Shown here piece by piece: positions 1-7,645 of a stretch of DNA of 28,033 bases. This DNA is from Sedimenticola sp. GTDB lineage: Bacteria > Pseudomonadota > Gammaproteobacteria > Chromatiales > Chromatiaceae. Location of the stretch: contig JALVUB010000202.1 of the NCBI GenBank assembly GCA_027023915.1, positions 1-28,033 on the forward strand, in the 5' to 3' direction. The notes beneath the pieces are model-generated. The model made no database searches. It was not told the DNA's origin and saw only the letters and a program-made list of their open reading frames with translations. Both the position numbers and the translations under genes were made by a program. Position 1 is the stretch's first letter. Every line of letters begins with the position of its first letter.

Positions 1-569
1 ACATGGAGACGCCGCCCCTGACGCTGCCGGCCCGTCTTTCGCGCAGGAAGAGCCCGGGCTTGCGTATTGGCATCCAGGCCGGGGCGGCGGACCACTACAA
101 GATGTGGCCGGCTGAGCGTTTTGCGGAGACCATCCGGCGCCTCACCGTCCGGCACCCGGAAGCCCGCTTCGTGCTCACCGGGAGCCCGCCGGAACGCGCC
201 CTGTGTGAAAAGATCGCCGGGCTGGCCGGTATCGATGCGGTGGAGAACCTTTGCGGGGAGACCAGCGTGGAGGAGCTGGTGGAGCTGGTGGCCGGCCTCG
301 ATCTGCTCATCAGCAACGATACCGGCACCCTGCACGTGGCGGCTGCCCTGGGGGTGCCCACCCTGGCCCTCTTTTCGCCCACTTCCCACCGGGAGTTCGG
401 GGCCTGGGGGCCGGCCAAGATCCACAGGGTGATCCAGAAGCCGCCGCCGGAAGACCTCTCTCTCCCCAAGAAAAAACGGAGCGACCAGGGGATGCGGCAG
501 ATCCAGGTGGAGGAGGTGGTTGAGGCGGCTGATGCGCTCATCCAAGCCTTGGACAAGGAAATCGGCTAG
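1..569 (+). CDS. Glycosyltransferase family 9 (heptosyltransferase-like), 5' end cut off by the window
   Basis: This is the C-terminal half of a GT9 (ADP-heptose:LPS heptosyltransferase-type) enzyme, which adds heptose or a related sugar to the LPS core at the inner face of the cytoplasmic membrane. The 188 visible codons carry the second Rossmann domain. That domain includes a beta-strand/loop with IQAGAADHYKMWP, which fits the donor-binding start of this domain, and the typical SNDTGTLHVAAALGVPT segment near residues 102-116. Complete family members have about 340-360 residues, so roughly half is missing upstream. The ATG at base 3 is probably internal rather than the true start. Two methyltransferases follow 11 bp downstream on the same strand, and a second GT9 gene lies at 2324, consistent with an LPS core or glycan cluster. 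The exact acceptor sugar cannot be told. Confidence 0.88.
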   Translation, partial: METPPLTLPARLSRRKSPGLRIGIQAGAADHYKMWPAERFAETIRRLTVRHPEARFVLTGSPPERALCEKIAGLAGIDAVENLCGETSVEELVELVAGLDLLISNDTGTLHVAAALGVPTLALFSPTSHREFGAWGPAKIHRVIQKPPPEDLSLPKKKRSDQGMRQIQVEEVVEAADALIQALDKEIG

Positions 570-580
570 ACTTCGGCGCC

Positions 581-1213
581 ATGCAAGAGGAGAAGATCCA
601 TTTCGCCCAGCGGGCCGACCGCTCCCGCTACATCGCTGAACGGTTCGGCGCCGCTCTGGGACCCAGCCTGCTGGACGTGGGCTGCGACCGCGCCCTGCTG
701 CGCGATCTGCTGCCCCTGGAGCGCTATGTGGGCATCGACGTGGGCGGCACCCCCGACATCACCCTGAATCTGGAGACCATCGACCGCCTCCCCTTCGATG
801 ACGCGGCATTCGAGGCCGTGGTCTGTTCCGATGTGCTGGAACACCTCGACAACCTGCATTTTGTTTTCGGGGAACTGGTGCGGGTGGCCCGGCGCCACCT
901 GCTGATCTCCCTGCCCAACAACTGGTGCAACGCGCGGCGGCCCATAGAGCGGGGAAAGGGGAAGATGGCCCACTACGGCCTGCCTGCCGAGCCGCCGGCG
1001 GACCGCCACAAGTGGTTTTTCGGTTTCACCGAGGCGCGCGAGTTTCTCGAGGCCCAGGCTGCTCGCCACGGCCTGGAAATCGAAACCATGATCGCCAACG
1101 AAAAGCCCAAATCCGCTTTCGTCCGCAGCCTGCGCAAGCTGCGCTGGCCCGGCGAGCGCTATCTCAACCGCTATGCTCACACCCTCTGGGTGCTCTACAG
1201 GAAAACGACATGA
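581..1213 (+). CDS. Class I SAM-dependent methyltransferase
   Basis: A 210-residue Rossmann-fold methyltransferase of the methyltransferase-11/UbiE-like type. Motif I is LLDVGCDRALL (about residues 30-40), followed by an acidic residue after the next strand (YVGIDVGG) and the motif CSDVLEHLDNL near residue 85, all usual for SAM binding. There is no signal peptide or membrane segment, so it is cytoplasmic. It starts 11 bp after the GT9 gene, and its TGA overlaps the ATG of the next methyltransferase (ATGA), so the two are probably translated together. In a glycosyltransferase cluster the likely target is a sugar or lipid-linked glycan. That is inferred from context only; the substrate is unknown. 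Confidence 0.85.
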   Translation: MQEEKIHFAQRADRSRYIAERFGAALGPSLLDVGCDRALLRDLLPLERYVGIDVGGTPDITLNLETIDRLPFDDAAFEAVVCSDVLEHLDNLHFVFGELVRVARRHLLISLPNNWCNARRPIERGKGKMAHYGLPAEPPADRHKWFFGFTEAREFLEAQAARHGLEIETMIANEKPKSAFVRSLRKLRWPGERYLNRYAHTLWVLYRKTT

Positions 1214-1935
1214 CAGGCGCCATGCCGGACTGGACCGCCATCAGCAGCGATCCCAACGACAAGGAGGCCATGGCGGCGGTGCGCCGCTGGCTGGAGTCGA
1301 TCCGCGTCATTCATCAGCAGGGCAAGCCCCTGGACGTCATCCTGCGGCGGATCGAGGGGCGCAAGGTGCTCGACATCGGTATCTGCGAGCACGACGAGCG
1401 CTACATGGAGGATCCCGGCTGGAAGCACAACCGCATCCGCGAACGGGCGAGCGAGGTGCTGGGGATCGACATTCTCGCGCCCCTGGTGGAGAAGCTGGCG
1501 AAAGCCGGTTACCGGGTGCGGGTGGCCGACGCCACCGGCGAGGAGGATCTGGGCGAGCGCTTCGACGCGGTGGTCATCGGCGATGTCATCGAGCACGTCA
1601 ACGATCCGGTGGCGCTGCTCCGTTTTGCCGCCCGGCACCTGGCCGACGGCGGTGAGATCCTGGTCTCAACCCCCAACCCCTTCGCCCGCCGCGTCACGCG
1701 CAAGGTGATTGAAGAGGGGATGTTCATCGCCAACCTGGACCATGTCTTCTGGGTCACCCCGTCACAGGCCATGGAGCTGGCGCGGCGGGCCGGTCTGGAG
1801 CTGTTCGAATACGGCTGCTTCATCCACCGGCGCCGCATCCAGCGCGCCCGGCTGTTGCGGCGACCGCCGTCCGAAGCCTACAGCGACGACTACCTCTACT
1901 GTTTTCGCAAGGGAACCTCTGACTCCAATCCATGA
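1210..1935 (+). CDS. Class I SAM-dependent methyltransferase (second of a tandem pair)
   Basis: A 241-residue methyltransferase. I chose the ATG at 1210 because it overlaps the stop of the preceding gene as ATGA; the open frame extends further upstream only through that gene. The SAM fold is visible as VLDIGICEHDERY (about residues 53-65), VLGIDILAP (acidic residue binding the ribose), and VVIGDVIEHVNDP near residue 120. The later STPNPFARR segment matches methyltransferases acting on quinones, lipids or sugars. The last codons lie in the left terminal repeat (1911-1922) of a palindromic element, so the natural C-terminus may have been altered by that element. The substrate is unknown; glycan methylation is inferred from the neighbours. 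Confidence 0.85.
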   Translation: MTGAMPDWTAISSDPNDKEAMAAVRRWLESIRVIHQQGKPLDVILRRIEGRKVLDIGICEHDERYMEDPGWKHNRIRERASEVLGIDILAPLVEKLAKAGYRVRVADATGEEDLGERFDAVVIGDVIEHVNDPVALLRFAARHLADGGEILVSTPNPFARRVTRKVIEEGMFIANLDHVFWVTPSQAMELARRAGLELFEYGCFIHRRRIQRARLLRRPPSEAYSDDYLYCFRKGTSDSNP

Positions 1936-2318
1936 ACTCGCATCTTGTCCCCCTCCGGCCCGATTACTGCGTTGAAGTTCTTGCCAATAGCTTGCTATTG
2001 GCTGCGAACTTCGCCTTGTACTCGAACCGGAGGAGAACAATCTGCTTCGTCCAGGTTAACCCGCATGTTTCACCAGACCGCTCGAAAAGACGCTGAATAC
2101 TCCGGTTATTCCAAAACTTGGAAGCAAACATGCCGAATGACGACTTGTCACCGGGACGCTATGCGCTTTTTCCCGGGATCTTTCCGCCCAGCTCGCCCGA
2201 ACGGCCTGCAAGCCGATGAATGACATCGGCTTTTGGCCGTTCGAACAATCTGAACGGAAATCTCTCCGGGAAAAATTGCGCATTCCGGTGAAACATGCGG
2301 GTTAAATCAGAGGTTCCC
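1911..2318. repeat. Composite palindromic (MITE-like) repeat element filling the gap between two LPS genes
   Basis: The gap at 1936-2323 has no credible gene but is built of nested inverted repeats. The outermost pair is a perfect 12-bp inverted repeat, GGGAACCTCTGA at 1911-1922 and its complement at 2307-2318. Inside it a perfect 19-bp pair, TTAACCCGCATGTTTCACC at 2056-2074 and its complement at 2287-2305, bounds a 250-bp block with a central hairpin (GCCGATG-AATGA-CATCGGC). A separate palindrome occupies 1952-2033. In the right arm the 12-bp and 19-bp repeats are 1 bp apart; in the left arm 133 bp carrying the 1952-2033 palindrome separates them. The element overlaps the end of the upstream gene and lies directly before the GTG start of the next. 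No transposase is encoded, so any movement would need one in trans. Confidence 0.75.
1952..2033. repeat. 82-bp nested palindrome inside the composite element
   Basis: The arms pair in steps: CCTCCGG (1952-1958) with CCGGAGG (2027-2033), GAAGTTC (1974-1980) with GAACTTC (2006-2012), and GCCAATAG (1983-1990) with CTATTGGC (1995-2002) around a CTTG loop. It could form a long stem-loop in RNA or single-stranded DNA. It sits in the extra 133 bp found only in the left arm of the larger element, so it looks like a unit of its own, either inserted or always part of the composite. Confidence 0.7.
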
Positions 2319-2323
2319 AAGGC

Positions 2324-3352
2324 GTGAAGAAGTTCCTCGTCATCCGGCGCGATAACATCGGCGACCTGATCTGCACCACGCCGCTGATTCACGCCCTGCG
2401 CCGCCACTTTCCCGATGCGCGCATCGACGCTCTGGTGAACAGCTACAACCGGCCGGTGCTGGAACGCAATCCCGATCTCGACCAGGTGCACCACTACACC
2501 AAGCTCAAGCACCGGGCGCCGGGCCGCCCGGCCGTTGCGGTGGTGGTGGAGCGGATGCGTCTCTACGCGCGCCTGCGGCGCAACCGCTACGACTACGCCA
2601 TCATCGCCGGCGCCCACTTTCTGCCCCGGGGGTTGAAGCTGGCCCGTGCGCTCAGGCCCCGCCACATCATCGGCTTCACCGAGCCCGGTCATCCCCAGGC
2701 CCGGCGGATCGACATGGGCGTGCCCTACGACCTGCCGGAACCGCTGCATGAAGTGGAAGACGTCTTCCGCCTGTTGCGCCCCCTGGGCATCGAGGAGCAG
2801 CCCGGTCCCATGCGGCTCTACCCCGATCCGGCGCTGGTGGAGAGGATGGGCCGGGAGACCGGGTTGGCGGCCGATGACACGCCGCTGCTGGGGCTGCACC
2901 TCAGCGCCCGCAAGCCCTCCAACCGCTGGCCGGAAGAACGTTTCGTGGACCTGGTGCGGAGGTTGCACCAGGCCAACCCGGGCTATCGCTACGCGCTCTT
3001 CTGGTCCCCGGGTGATGAGAACAACCCCCACCATCCGGGAGACGACCAGAAGCTCCAGCGGGTGGTGGCGGCCCTCGAGGGCCTGCCGGTGGTTCCCGTG
3101 CGCACGGAGCGGCTGGACGAGCTGATCGCCGGCATGTCCCATTGTGATCGTTTCGTGCTCAGCGACGGTGGCGCCCTTCACATCGCCGCCGCTCTGGGCA
3201 AGCCCACGGTGGCGCTTTTCGGCAAGTCGGAAGTGGCGCGTTGGCGGCCCTGGGGCGTTCCCCAACGGGTGATCCAGCCACCCAGCCTGGAGGTTTCCGA
3301 CGTTCCCGTCGATCAGGTGATTGCCGCGCTGGATGAGTTTTCCGCCCTCTGA
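2324..3352 (+). CDS. Glycosyltransferase family 9, LPS heptosyltransferase-type
   Basis: A full-length (342 residues) GT9 enzyme. The N-terminus shows the family signature FLVIRRDNIGDLICTTPLI, where the acidic residue is the presumed catalytic base. The second domain has GLHLSARKPSNRWP and VLSDGGALHIAAALGKPT, which bind the ADP-sugar. It would transfer heptose or a similar sugar to the LPS core in the cytoplasm. The start is GTG at 2324. There is no good Shine-Dalgarno sequence: the upstream 18 bases are the right end of a palindromic element, so the native promoter and leader may have been displaced. Its 3' end overlaps the convergent O-antigen-ligase gene by 40 bp. Family assignment is firm; which heptosyltransferase it is remains open. 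Confidence 0.9.
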   Translation: MKKFLVIRRDNIGDLICTTPLIHALRRHFPDARIDALVNSYNRPVLERNPDLDQVHHYTKLKHRAPGRPAVAVVVERMRLYARLRRNRYDYAIIAGAHFLPRGLKLARALRPRHIIGFTEPGHPQARRIDMGVPYDLPEPLHEVEDVFRLLRPLGIEEQPGPMRLYPDPALVERMGRETGLAADDTPLLGLHLSARKPSNRWPEERFVDLVRRLHQANPGYRYALFWSPGDENNPHHPGDDQKLQRVVAALEGLPVVPVRTERLDELIAGMSHCDRFVLSDGGALHIAAALGKPTVALFGKSEVARWRPWGVPQRVIQPPSLEVSDVPVDQVIAALDEFSAL

Positions 3353-4638
3353 GCCAGCGCCAGTATCCAGCCGGTCAGCAAACCGCTGGTCAACATGAAC
3401 TGGATGAACATGTGGTCCCGGATCACGCTGTCCACCGCCGAGCGCAAGCCGAAATCGACCAGAACGAGCAGCAGGGCAAAGGCGGGCAGCGGCGCCTGTT
3501 CCAGGTGGCGCAGGGCGAACCACCCCATGCTGAACAAACCGGCGATCCAGAGCAGCAGCGCCGGGATGCCGGCCCCCAGGGCGAGATCGATCCAGCCAGA
3601 GTGGGAGTGCCCATGCCCGCGCCCGTAGCGCTTCTTGAGGCCGTGACCAAAAGCGTTGCGTGAATAGCCCAGTCCCAGGGGCCACTGTTCGATCATGCGC
3701 GCCCCTTCCAGGTACCAGGAAAGTCGCAGATAGTTGGAAATTTCAGCGACCTCGCCATTGGGAAGCCGTGGTGGAGCGCCCTTGAAGTCCAGCCAGTAGA
3801 GGTTGCTCTCATGGCTGGCCAGCACCGTTTTGGGCGTGTCGAACAGGGTTTGCCAGCGGGGATCCTGGCGGACATTGATCGCCACAGCGCCGATTACTGC
3901 AACCAGCACCAGCGCCAGGGCGACCCGCTGTCGGGGAGCTAGTTTTTTCCGGTGCCGCCAAAGCAGAGTCACCGAAAACACCACCCCCATGGCCAGCACC
4001 ATCAGGTAACCCAGCCTCATGTAGGTGACATAGAGCCCGGCCAGGGCCGCCAGGAAAAGCAGGAACCAGCCGGCCACGAAAGGGGGTGTGATCCGCCTGC
4101 GCAAGAGCCGCTCCCCGAGCCAGCCGAACAGCAGCGCCAGCAGGGAGAGCGTCAGGTAGTTGAGCTTGTCCGGCCCCTCGGTCAGCCCCATCTGCCGAAG
4201 TGGATAGCCCTGTTTCAGCCAGGCGGAGAAACTAGCCCATTCGCCGTAGGCCAGGTGAACCAGGAGCGGAGCCATCATTGCGACGAGGAGCCAGCGTGTT
4301 CCCTTGTCACCTCGAACTACTGCGTGGCTCAAGGCGACGCCGGTGACCAGCATGACCAGCGGCAGCAGGAAGTGGCCCAGGTATTCGCGCAGCGAGGCGG
4401 CGGTGGAATCGGAAATGAACAGCGCTTGCAAAGGAATCCATAACGCCAGCAGCAGCCACGGCGAGAGTGGGGCGGCCAGTCGGGAGAAGCTGAATCTCCG
4501 AGCTTGCGGAAAAGCCAGGAAAATCAGTGAAAGCAGCAGCAGATTCCGTAGTGCGATGGTGTGCGGAATCGGCAAAGCGAACAGTACAGAAGCGATCAGT
4601 GCGAGCATGATCCAGCCAAAGGCGTTTGATGGAGTCAT
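3313..4638 (-). CDS. O-antigen ligase/polymerase family membrane protein (WaaL/Wzy_C type)
   Basis: A 441-residue integral membrane protein with about ten or more hydrophobic segments and a large periplasmic loop in the second half. That loop holds the segment GHGHSHSGWIDLALGAGIP (about residues 340-358), which matches the H-x-H-N/S-x-W pattern before a late membrane helix in the O-antigen ligase/Wzy_C superfamily. Such proteins join or polymerise undecaprenyl-linked glycan at the periplasmic face of the inner membrane. The ATG lies 2 bp after the stop of the GT4 gene, so it is the last gene of a minus-strand GT2-GT4-ligase operon. Its end overlaps the convergent GT9 gene by 40 bp. Ligase and polymerase cannot be separated by sequence reading alone. 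Confidence 0.85.
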   Translation of the reverse strand: MTPSNAFGWIMLALIASVLFALPIPHTIALRNLLLLSLIFLAFPQARRFSFSRLAAPLSPWLLLALWIPLQALFISDSTAASLREYLGHFLLPLVMLVTGVALSHAVVRGDKGTRWLLVAMMAPLLVHLAYGEWASFSAWLKQGYPLRQMGLTEGPDKLNYLTLSLLALLFGWLGERLLRRRITPPFVAGWFLLFLAALAGLYVTYMRLGYLMVLAMGVVFSVTLLWRHRKKLAPRQRVALALVLVAVIGAVAINVRQDPRWQTLFDTPKTVLASHESNLYWLDFKGAPPRLPNGEVAEISNYLRLSWYLEGARMIEQWPLGLGYSRNAFGHGLKKRYGRGHGHSHSGWIDLALGAGIPALLLWIAGLFSMGWFALRHLEQAPLPAFALLLVLVDFGLRSAVDSVIRDHMFIQFMLTSGLLTGWILALAQRAENSSSAAIT

Positions 4639-4640
4639 GG

Positions 4641-5804
4641 TTAATGAGGCGCAATAGGTTTAAGGGCAAGGTCAAGTAACAATTGTTCCATTTTCAATGA
4701 AAGGCGCTGCCATGAAAATTTGCGCAGCACTTTTTCCCGCCCCTTACTCGCCAGGTGTTTCCTGAGAGAGCTGTCTTCCAACAGCGGTCGGACGCTATCC
4801 AGCAGCATTTCATCATCAGAATCCGGCGGCAACAACAGGCCGTTGTTCCCAGAATCGACCACTTCTGGAATACCGCCAACCGCAGTGGCGATGACTGCAC
4901 ATCCCGAAGCCATCGCCTCCGCCAACACCATTCCAAACTAGTCGCTGATGGTCATCGACACGACGATGTCCAGCGCCCGGTAGATCTGACTCAGATGACG
5001 GTGGGTCACCGCGGGCAGGCTCACCAGCCGTCCTGTTGCAACCAACCGGTCGTGCCGGGCCCTGGCCTCCGCCCATCCCTCCTCACGTTGCGCATCTTGT
5101 GGCTCGGGGCCGACCACCAAGCCAACAAGATCCTCCCGTTCTTCCACAAGGCGTTCCAGCAGGGCAAGGTAGCGATGGTATCCCTTGGGGGCCTGCCGTC
5201 TTCCCACATAGCCAAGGACGACTGCGTCCCGCCGGATACCGAGCAGATCCCTCAATTCCCCGCGCTCTTCGTCCCCGGGTGGCCGGAACAGGTCGGTGTC
5301 CACGCCGTTGTGAACCACCACCACCCGCTCCTCCGGAAAGCCCCGCCGCTCCACCATCTCCCTGCGCGTGAATTCGGAGACCGCGATATAACGGTCGGCA
5401 ACGCCCCTCGATTCGTCGAAGGTGCGCATGGCGTGGACATGCAGGACAACCGGAATGCGACGGCCCAACAATTTTTGGAAACGCAAAATGGGAAACTCCA
5501 GTTGATGGATGTGCAGAACCTGGGGGTCCAACTGCCTGACCATGGGTACCAGGCGCCTTTCCAGCGGCCAGGGATCGAGTCGCGACATCTTGGTGAACAG
5601 TCGCCGGTAGAGGCGGCTTTGCCGGTAACGCAGTACGGGTATTCCGTGCCACCACTCCATCGCCGGCTCTTTCCATTCCTGCAGGGCGATGAAGCTGGGT
5701 GTCATGACCCGGTACCGTATCGCCAGCTCCTGCGCCACGATGGCCGGCGCAAACCCCCGGCGGTCGGGAATGTCACCGTGGGGAACGATGGTGGTCACAT
5801 GCAC
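4641..5804 (-). pseudogene. Glycosyltransferase family 4, interrupted by a single in-frame amber codon
   Basis: Read through, this is a 387-codon GT4 (GT-B fold) glycosyltransferase of normal length. The N-domain starts MHVTTIVPHGDIPDRRGFAP, and the usual HNGVDTDLFRP and GYVGRRQAPKGYHR segments follow. A TAG at 4938-4940 stops the frame after ...MTISD. The same frame continues at once with FGMVLAEAMASGCAVIATAVGGIP, the family's end motif. The stop falls within the E-x7-E motif (here D-x7-E), so the 288-residue product would lack the second acid and the donor-binding helix. The downstream 96 codons can start at ATG 4931 but would not fold as an enzyme alone. Nothing else in the frame is damaged, so this is a recent nonsense mutation, a sequencing error, or a suppressed amber. 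The gene overlaps the upstream GT2 gene by 32 bp and is followed 2 bp later by the ligase gene. Confidence 0.85.
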
Positions 5805-6558
5805 GGTAGAGCTCCATCAGTTTCATCTGTTTGACTGCACTGTTCATGCAGCCGATCAGGATGTGCACCAGCCCCGGCAGGCCGTCGAGGAAGCCGAGGC
5901 GGAAAAAATAGAAGCGGAGAAAGCGGAACAGCGGTGACAGCAGCAGCCGGGCCACGCCGGGCTTTTTCCCGCGGGTGTGGAGTGCTTTGGCCTGGAGGGT
6001 GGTGTAGCGGTTCTGTTTCTCCAGGTACTCGTGCAGCCGCTCCTGGGATTCGTGCATCAGGTCGCCCTGCAGGGTGGCGATCTGTCCGCCGTCGATGATC
6101 ACCTTTTCGTGTACCGGGTCGTCGCTCCAGTGCCCGTGGCGCCGATTGAACAGCCGCAGGCTCCAGTCGGGGTAGCCCTCCCCGTGGCGCAGCCAGCGCC
6201 CCATGAACCTGTTGCAGCGGGGGAAACGGGCCGCCACCGCTTCAGGTGCCTCTTCCAGGAAAGCCTCGATGGCCCGGCGTAGTTCGTCTGAAACCCATTC
6301 ATCGGCGTCGATGCAGAGCACCCAGTTGTGGCCGGCCTGCTCCACCGCGAACTGCTTCTGGCGCCCGTAGCCCAACCAGGGTTGGTGAATGACTCGGGCT
6401 CCATGGCGTTGGGCGATCTCCAACGTGGCGTCGGTACTGCCTGAGTCCACCACCAACAGGTCGTCACAAAAGCGGACAGATTGCAGGCAACGGTCAATCA
6501 GCCGTTCCGCGTTGAAAGTGATTATCACGGCCGTGAGCTTCCGGGGACTACCGCTCAC
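5773..6558 (-). CDS. Glycosyltransferase family 2, WaaE/KdtX-like LPS core beta-glucosyltransferase type
   Basis: A 261-residue GT2 (GT-A fold) enzyme resembling the WaaE-type beta-1,4-glucosyltransferases that decorate LPS inner core heptose. Visible signatures are LTAVIITFNAERLIDRCLQS at the N-terminus, LLVVDSGSTDAT (nucleotide-sugar binding), CIDADEW near residues 82-88 (the DXD metal site), and the C-terminal HEKVIIDG and LMHESQERLHEYLEKQNRYT segments shared by this subgroup. A hydrophobic, aromatic stretch near residues 205-235 probably attaches it to the membrane. It heads the minus-strand operon with the GT4 (32-bp overlap) and ligase genes, and is divergent from the lpxL-msbA pair across a 154-bp gap. 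The exact sugar is inferred from the family. Confidence 0.88.
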   Translation of the reverse strand: MSGSPRKLTAVIITFNAERLIDRCLQSVRFCDDLLVVDSGSTDATLEIAQRHGARVIHQPWLGYGRQKQFAVEQAGHNWVLCIDADEWVSDELRRAIEAFLEEAPEAVAARFPRCNRFMGRWLRHGEGYPDWSLRLFNRRHGHWSDDPVHEKVIIDGGQIATLQGDLMHESQERLHEYLEKQNRYTTLQAKALHTRGKKPGVARLLLSPLFRFLRFYFFRLGFLDGLPGLVHILIGCMNSAVKQMKLMELYRACDHHRSPR

Positions 6559-6686
6559 CGGAAGCGCCCTTTTGGAATGAGGAAGGAACGGCCAATGGGT
6601 TTTTCACCAACCTGACAGTACAATGGCCCCAACATGAGACGAGCAGATCCGAAAGAACGGCGTGGGCTGGAATCATACCTGATTTG

Positions 6687-6698
6687 GGAAAGCTTTCC
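6687..6698. promoter_or_regulatory. Perfect 12-bp palindrome in the divergent promoter region before the acyltransferase gene
   Basis: GGAAAGCTTTCC reads the same on both strands and ends 14 bp before the GTG start of the acyltransferase gene, inside the 154-bp gap between two divergent LPS operons. It could be an operator for a dimeric regulator or chance. No clear -35/-10 pair was found around it. The TACAAT at 6619-6624 is a possible -10 box without a good -35. Confidence 0.25.
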
Positions 6699-6712
6699 TT
6701 GCCGTCTGTTTT

Positions 6713-7645
6713 GTGGTGAGTTGTAGATCTGACCGACCTTTGCTGGCGCCCGCCTGCTGGCCCGCGTGGATTGGCGTCGGCCTCATGCGTCTGGGCGGCT
6801 TGTTGCCTTATTCGTGGGTGTTGCGGTTGGGGCCGCCCCTGGGCAGGCTCTATGCGCGCCTGGTGCCCAGGCGGCGGGAGATCGCGCGCATCAACATCGG
6901 CCTCTGCTTTCCGGAAAAGAGCGAGGCGTGGCGAGAGGCGCTGCTCTGGCGCCAGTTCGAGAACCTCGGCACCGCCTTCCTGGAGATCCCCTTCGCCTGG
7001 TGGGCGCCGCGCAGCCGGTGCGAGGACCGCCGGGGCGGGTTCGTGCGCATCCACGGAATGGAGAACCTGCGCAAAGCCATCGAGCGCGGCAAGGGGGTGC
7101 TGCTGCTTTCCGCCCATTTCAACAGTCCCGAGCTGAGCGGACGGCTGCTGGGGCGCGAGGTGCCTTTCATCGCCTTCTACCGGCCCGCCAGCAACCCGGT
7201 GATGGACCGGGTGATCCGGAAAGCCCGCGGCCAGCTCCTGGAGCTGGTGGACCGGCGCAACGTGCGCGAACTGATCCGTGCATTGAGGCAGGGGAAAGTG
7301 GTCTGGTATGCTGTGGACCAGAACACCGCGCGCCACGAAGCGGTATTCGTCGATTTTTTCGGCATTTCCGCCGCCACCAATTCGGCCACGGCGCGGCTGG
7401 CCAGGCTAACGGGCGCCGCGGTGGTGCCTTTTCACGCCCTGCGTAGTACCGACGGCGCCGGCTACGATCTCTACCTGGAACCGGCGTGGGAAGACTATCC
7501 CACCGGCGACATCGAGGCCGATACCGTGCGCGTGAACCGGCTGGTGGAGCGCTGGGTGCGCGAAACACCGGAACAGTACCTCTGGATTCACCGTCGCTTT
7601 CATCTGCGGCCCAACCCTGACGACCCGCCCATTTATCCGAAATGA
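6713..7645 (+). CDS. lpxL: Lipid A biosynthesis late acyltransferase (LpxL/HtrB family)
   Basis: A 310-residue lysophospholipid acyltransferase of the LpxL/LpxM family, which adds a secondary acyl chain from acyl-ACP to (Kdo)2-lipid A on the cytoplasmic side of the inner membrane. The catalytic H-x4-E motif is at H135-E140 (SAHFNSPE). Further family blocks are ARINIGLCFPEKS (about 58-70), AVDQNTARHEAVFVDFFG (about 201-218) and the late RRFHLRP. An N-terminal hydrophobic segment acts as membrane anchor. The start is uncertain: GTG at 6713 or the next codon, GTG at 6716. Its stop overlaps the msbA start (ATGA), which fits making and then flipping lipid A. I cannot tell LpxL from LpxM or LpxP by reading. 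Confidence 0.85.
   Translation: MVSCRSDRPLLAPACWPAWIGVGLMRLGGLLPYSWVLRLGPPLGRLYARLVPRRREIARINIGLCFPEKSEAWREALLWRQFENLGTAFLEIPFAWWAPRSRCEDRRGGFVRIHGMENLRKAIERGKGVLLLSAHFNSPELSGRLLGREVPFIAFYRPASNPVMDRVIRKARGQLLELVDRRNVRELIRALRQGKVVWYAVDQNTARHEAVFVDFFGISAATNSATARLARLTGAAVVPFHALRSTDGAGYDLYLEPAWEDYPTGDIEADTVRVNRLVERWVRETPEQYLWIHRRFHLRPNPDDPPIYPK

Noticed and set aside
1945..2223. 92-codon plus-strand frame in the gap between the methyltransferase and GT9 genes
   Set aside because: It runs through the nested palindromes of the repeat element; its cysteine/serine/threonine-rich translation resembles no protein family I know.
2159..3685. 508-codon minus-strand frame opposite the second GT9 gene
   Set aside because: Same cause: it lies opposite a clear GT9 gene, runs into the ligase gene and the repeat element, and has no recognisable motif.
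4641..4931. Separate 96-residue glycosyltransferase gene
   Set aside because: It is in the same frame as the upstream 288 codons and holds only the last motif of a GT4 enzyme, so it is the rest of one interrupted gene.
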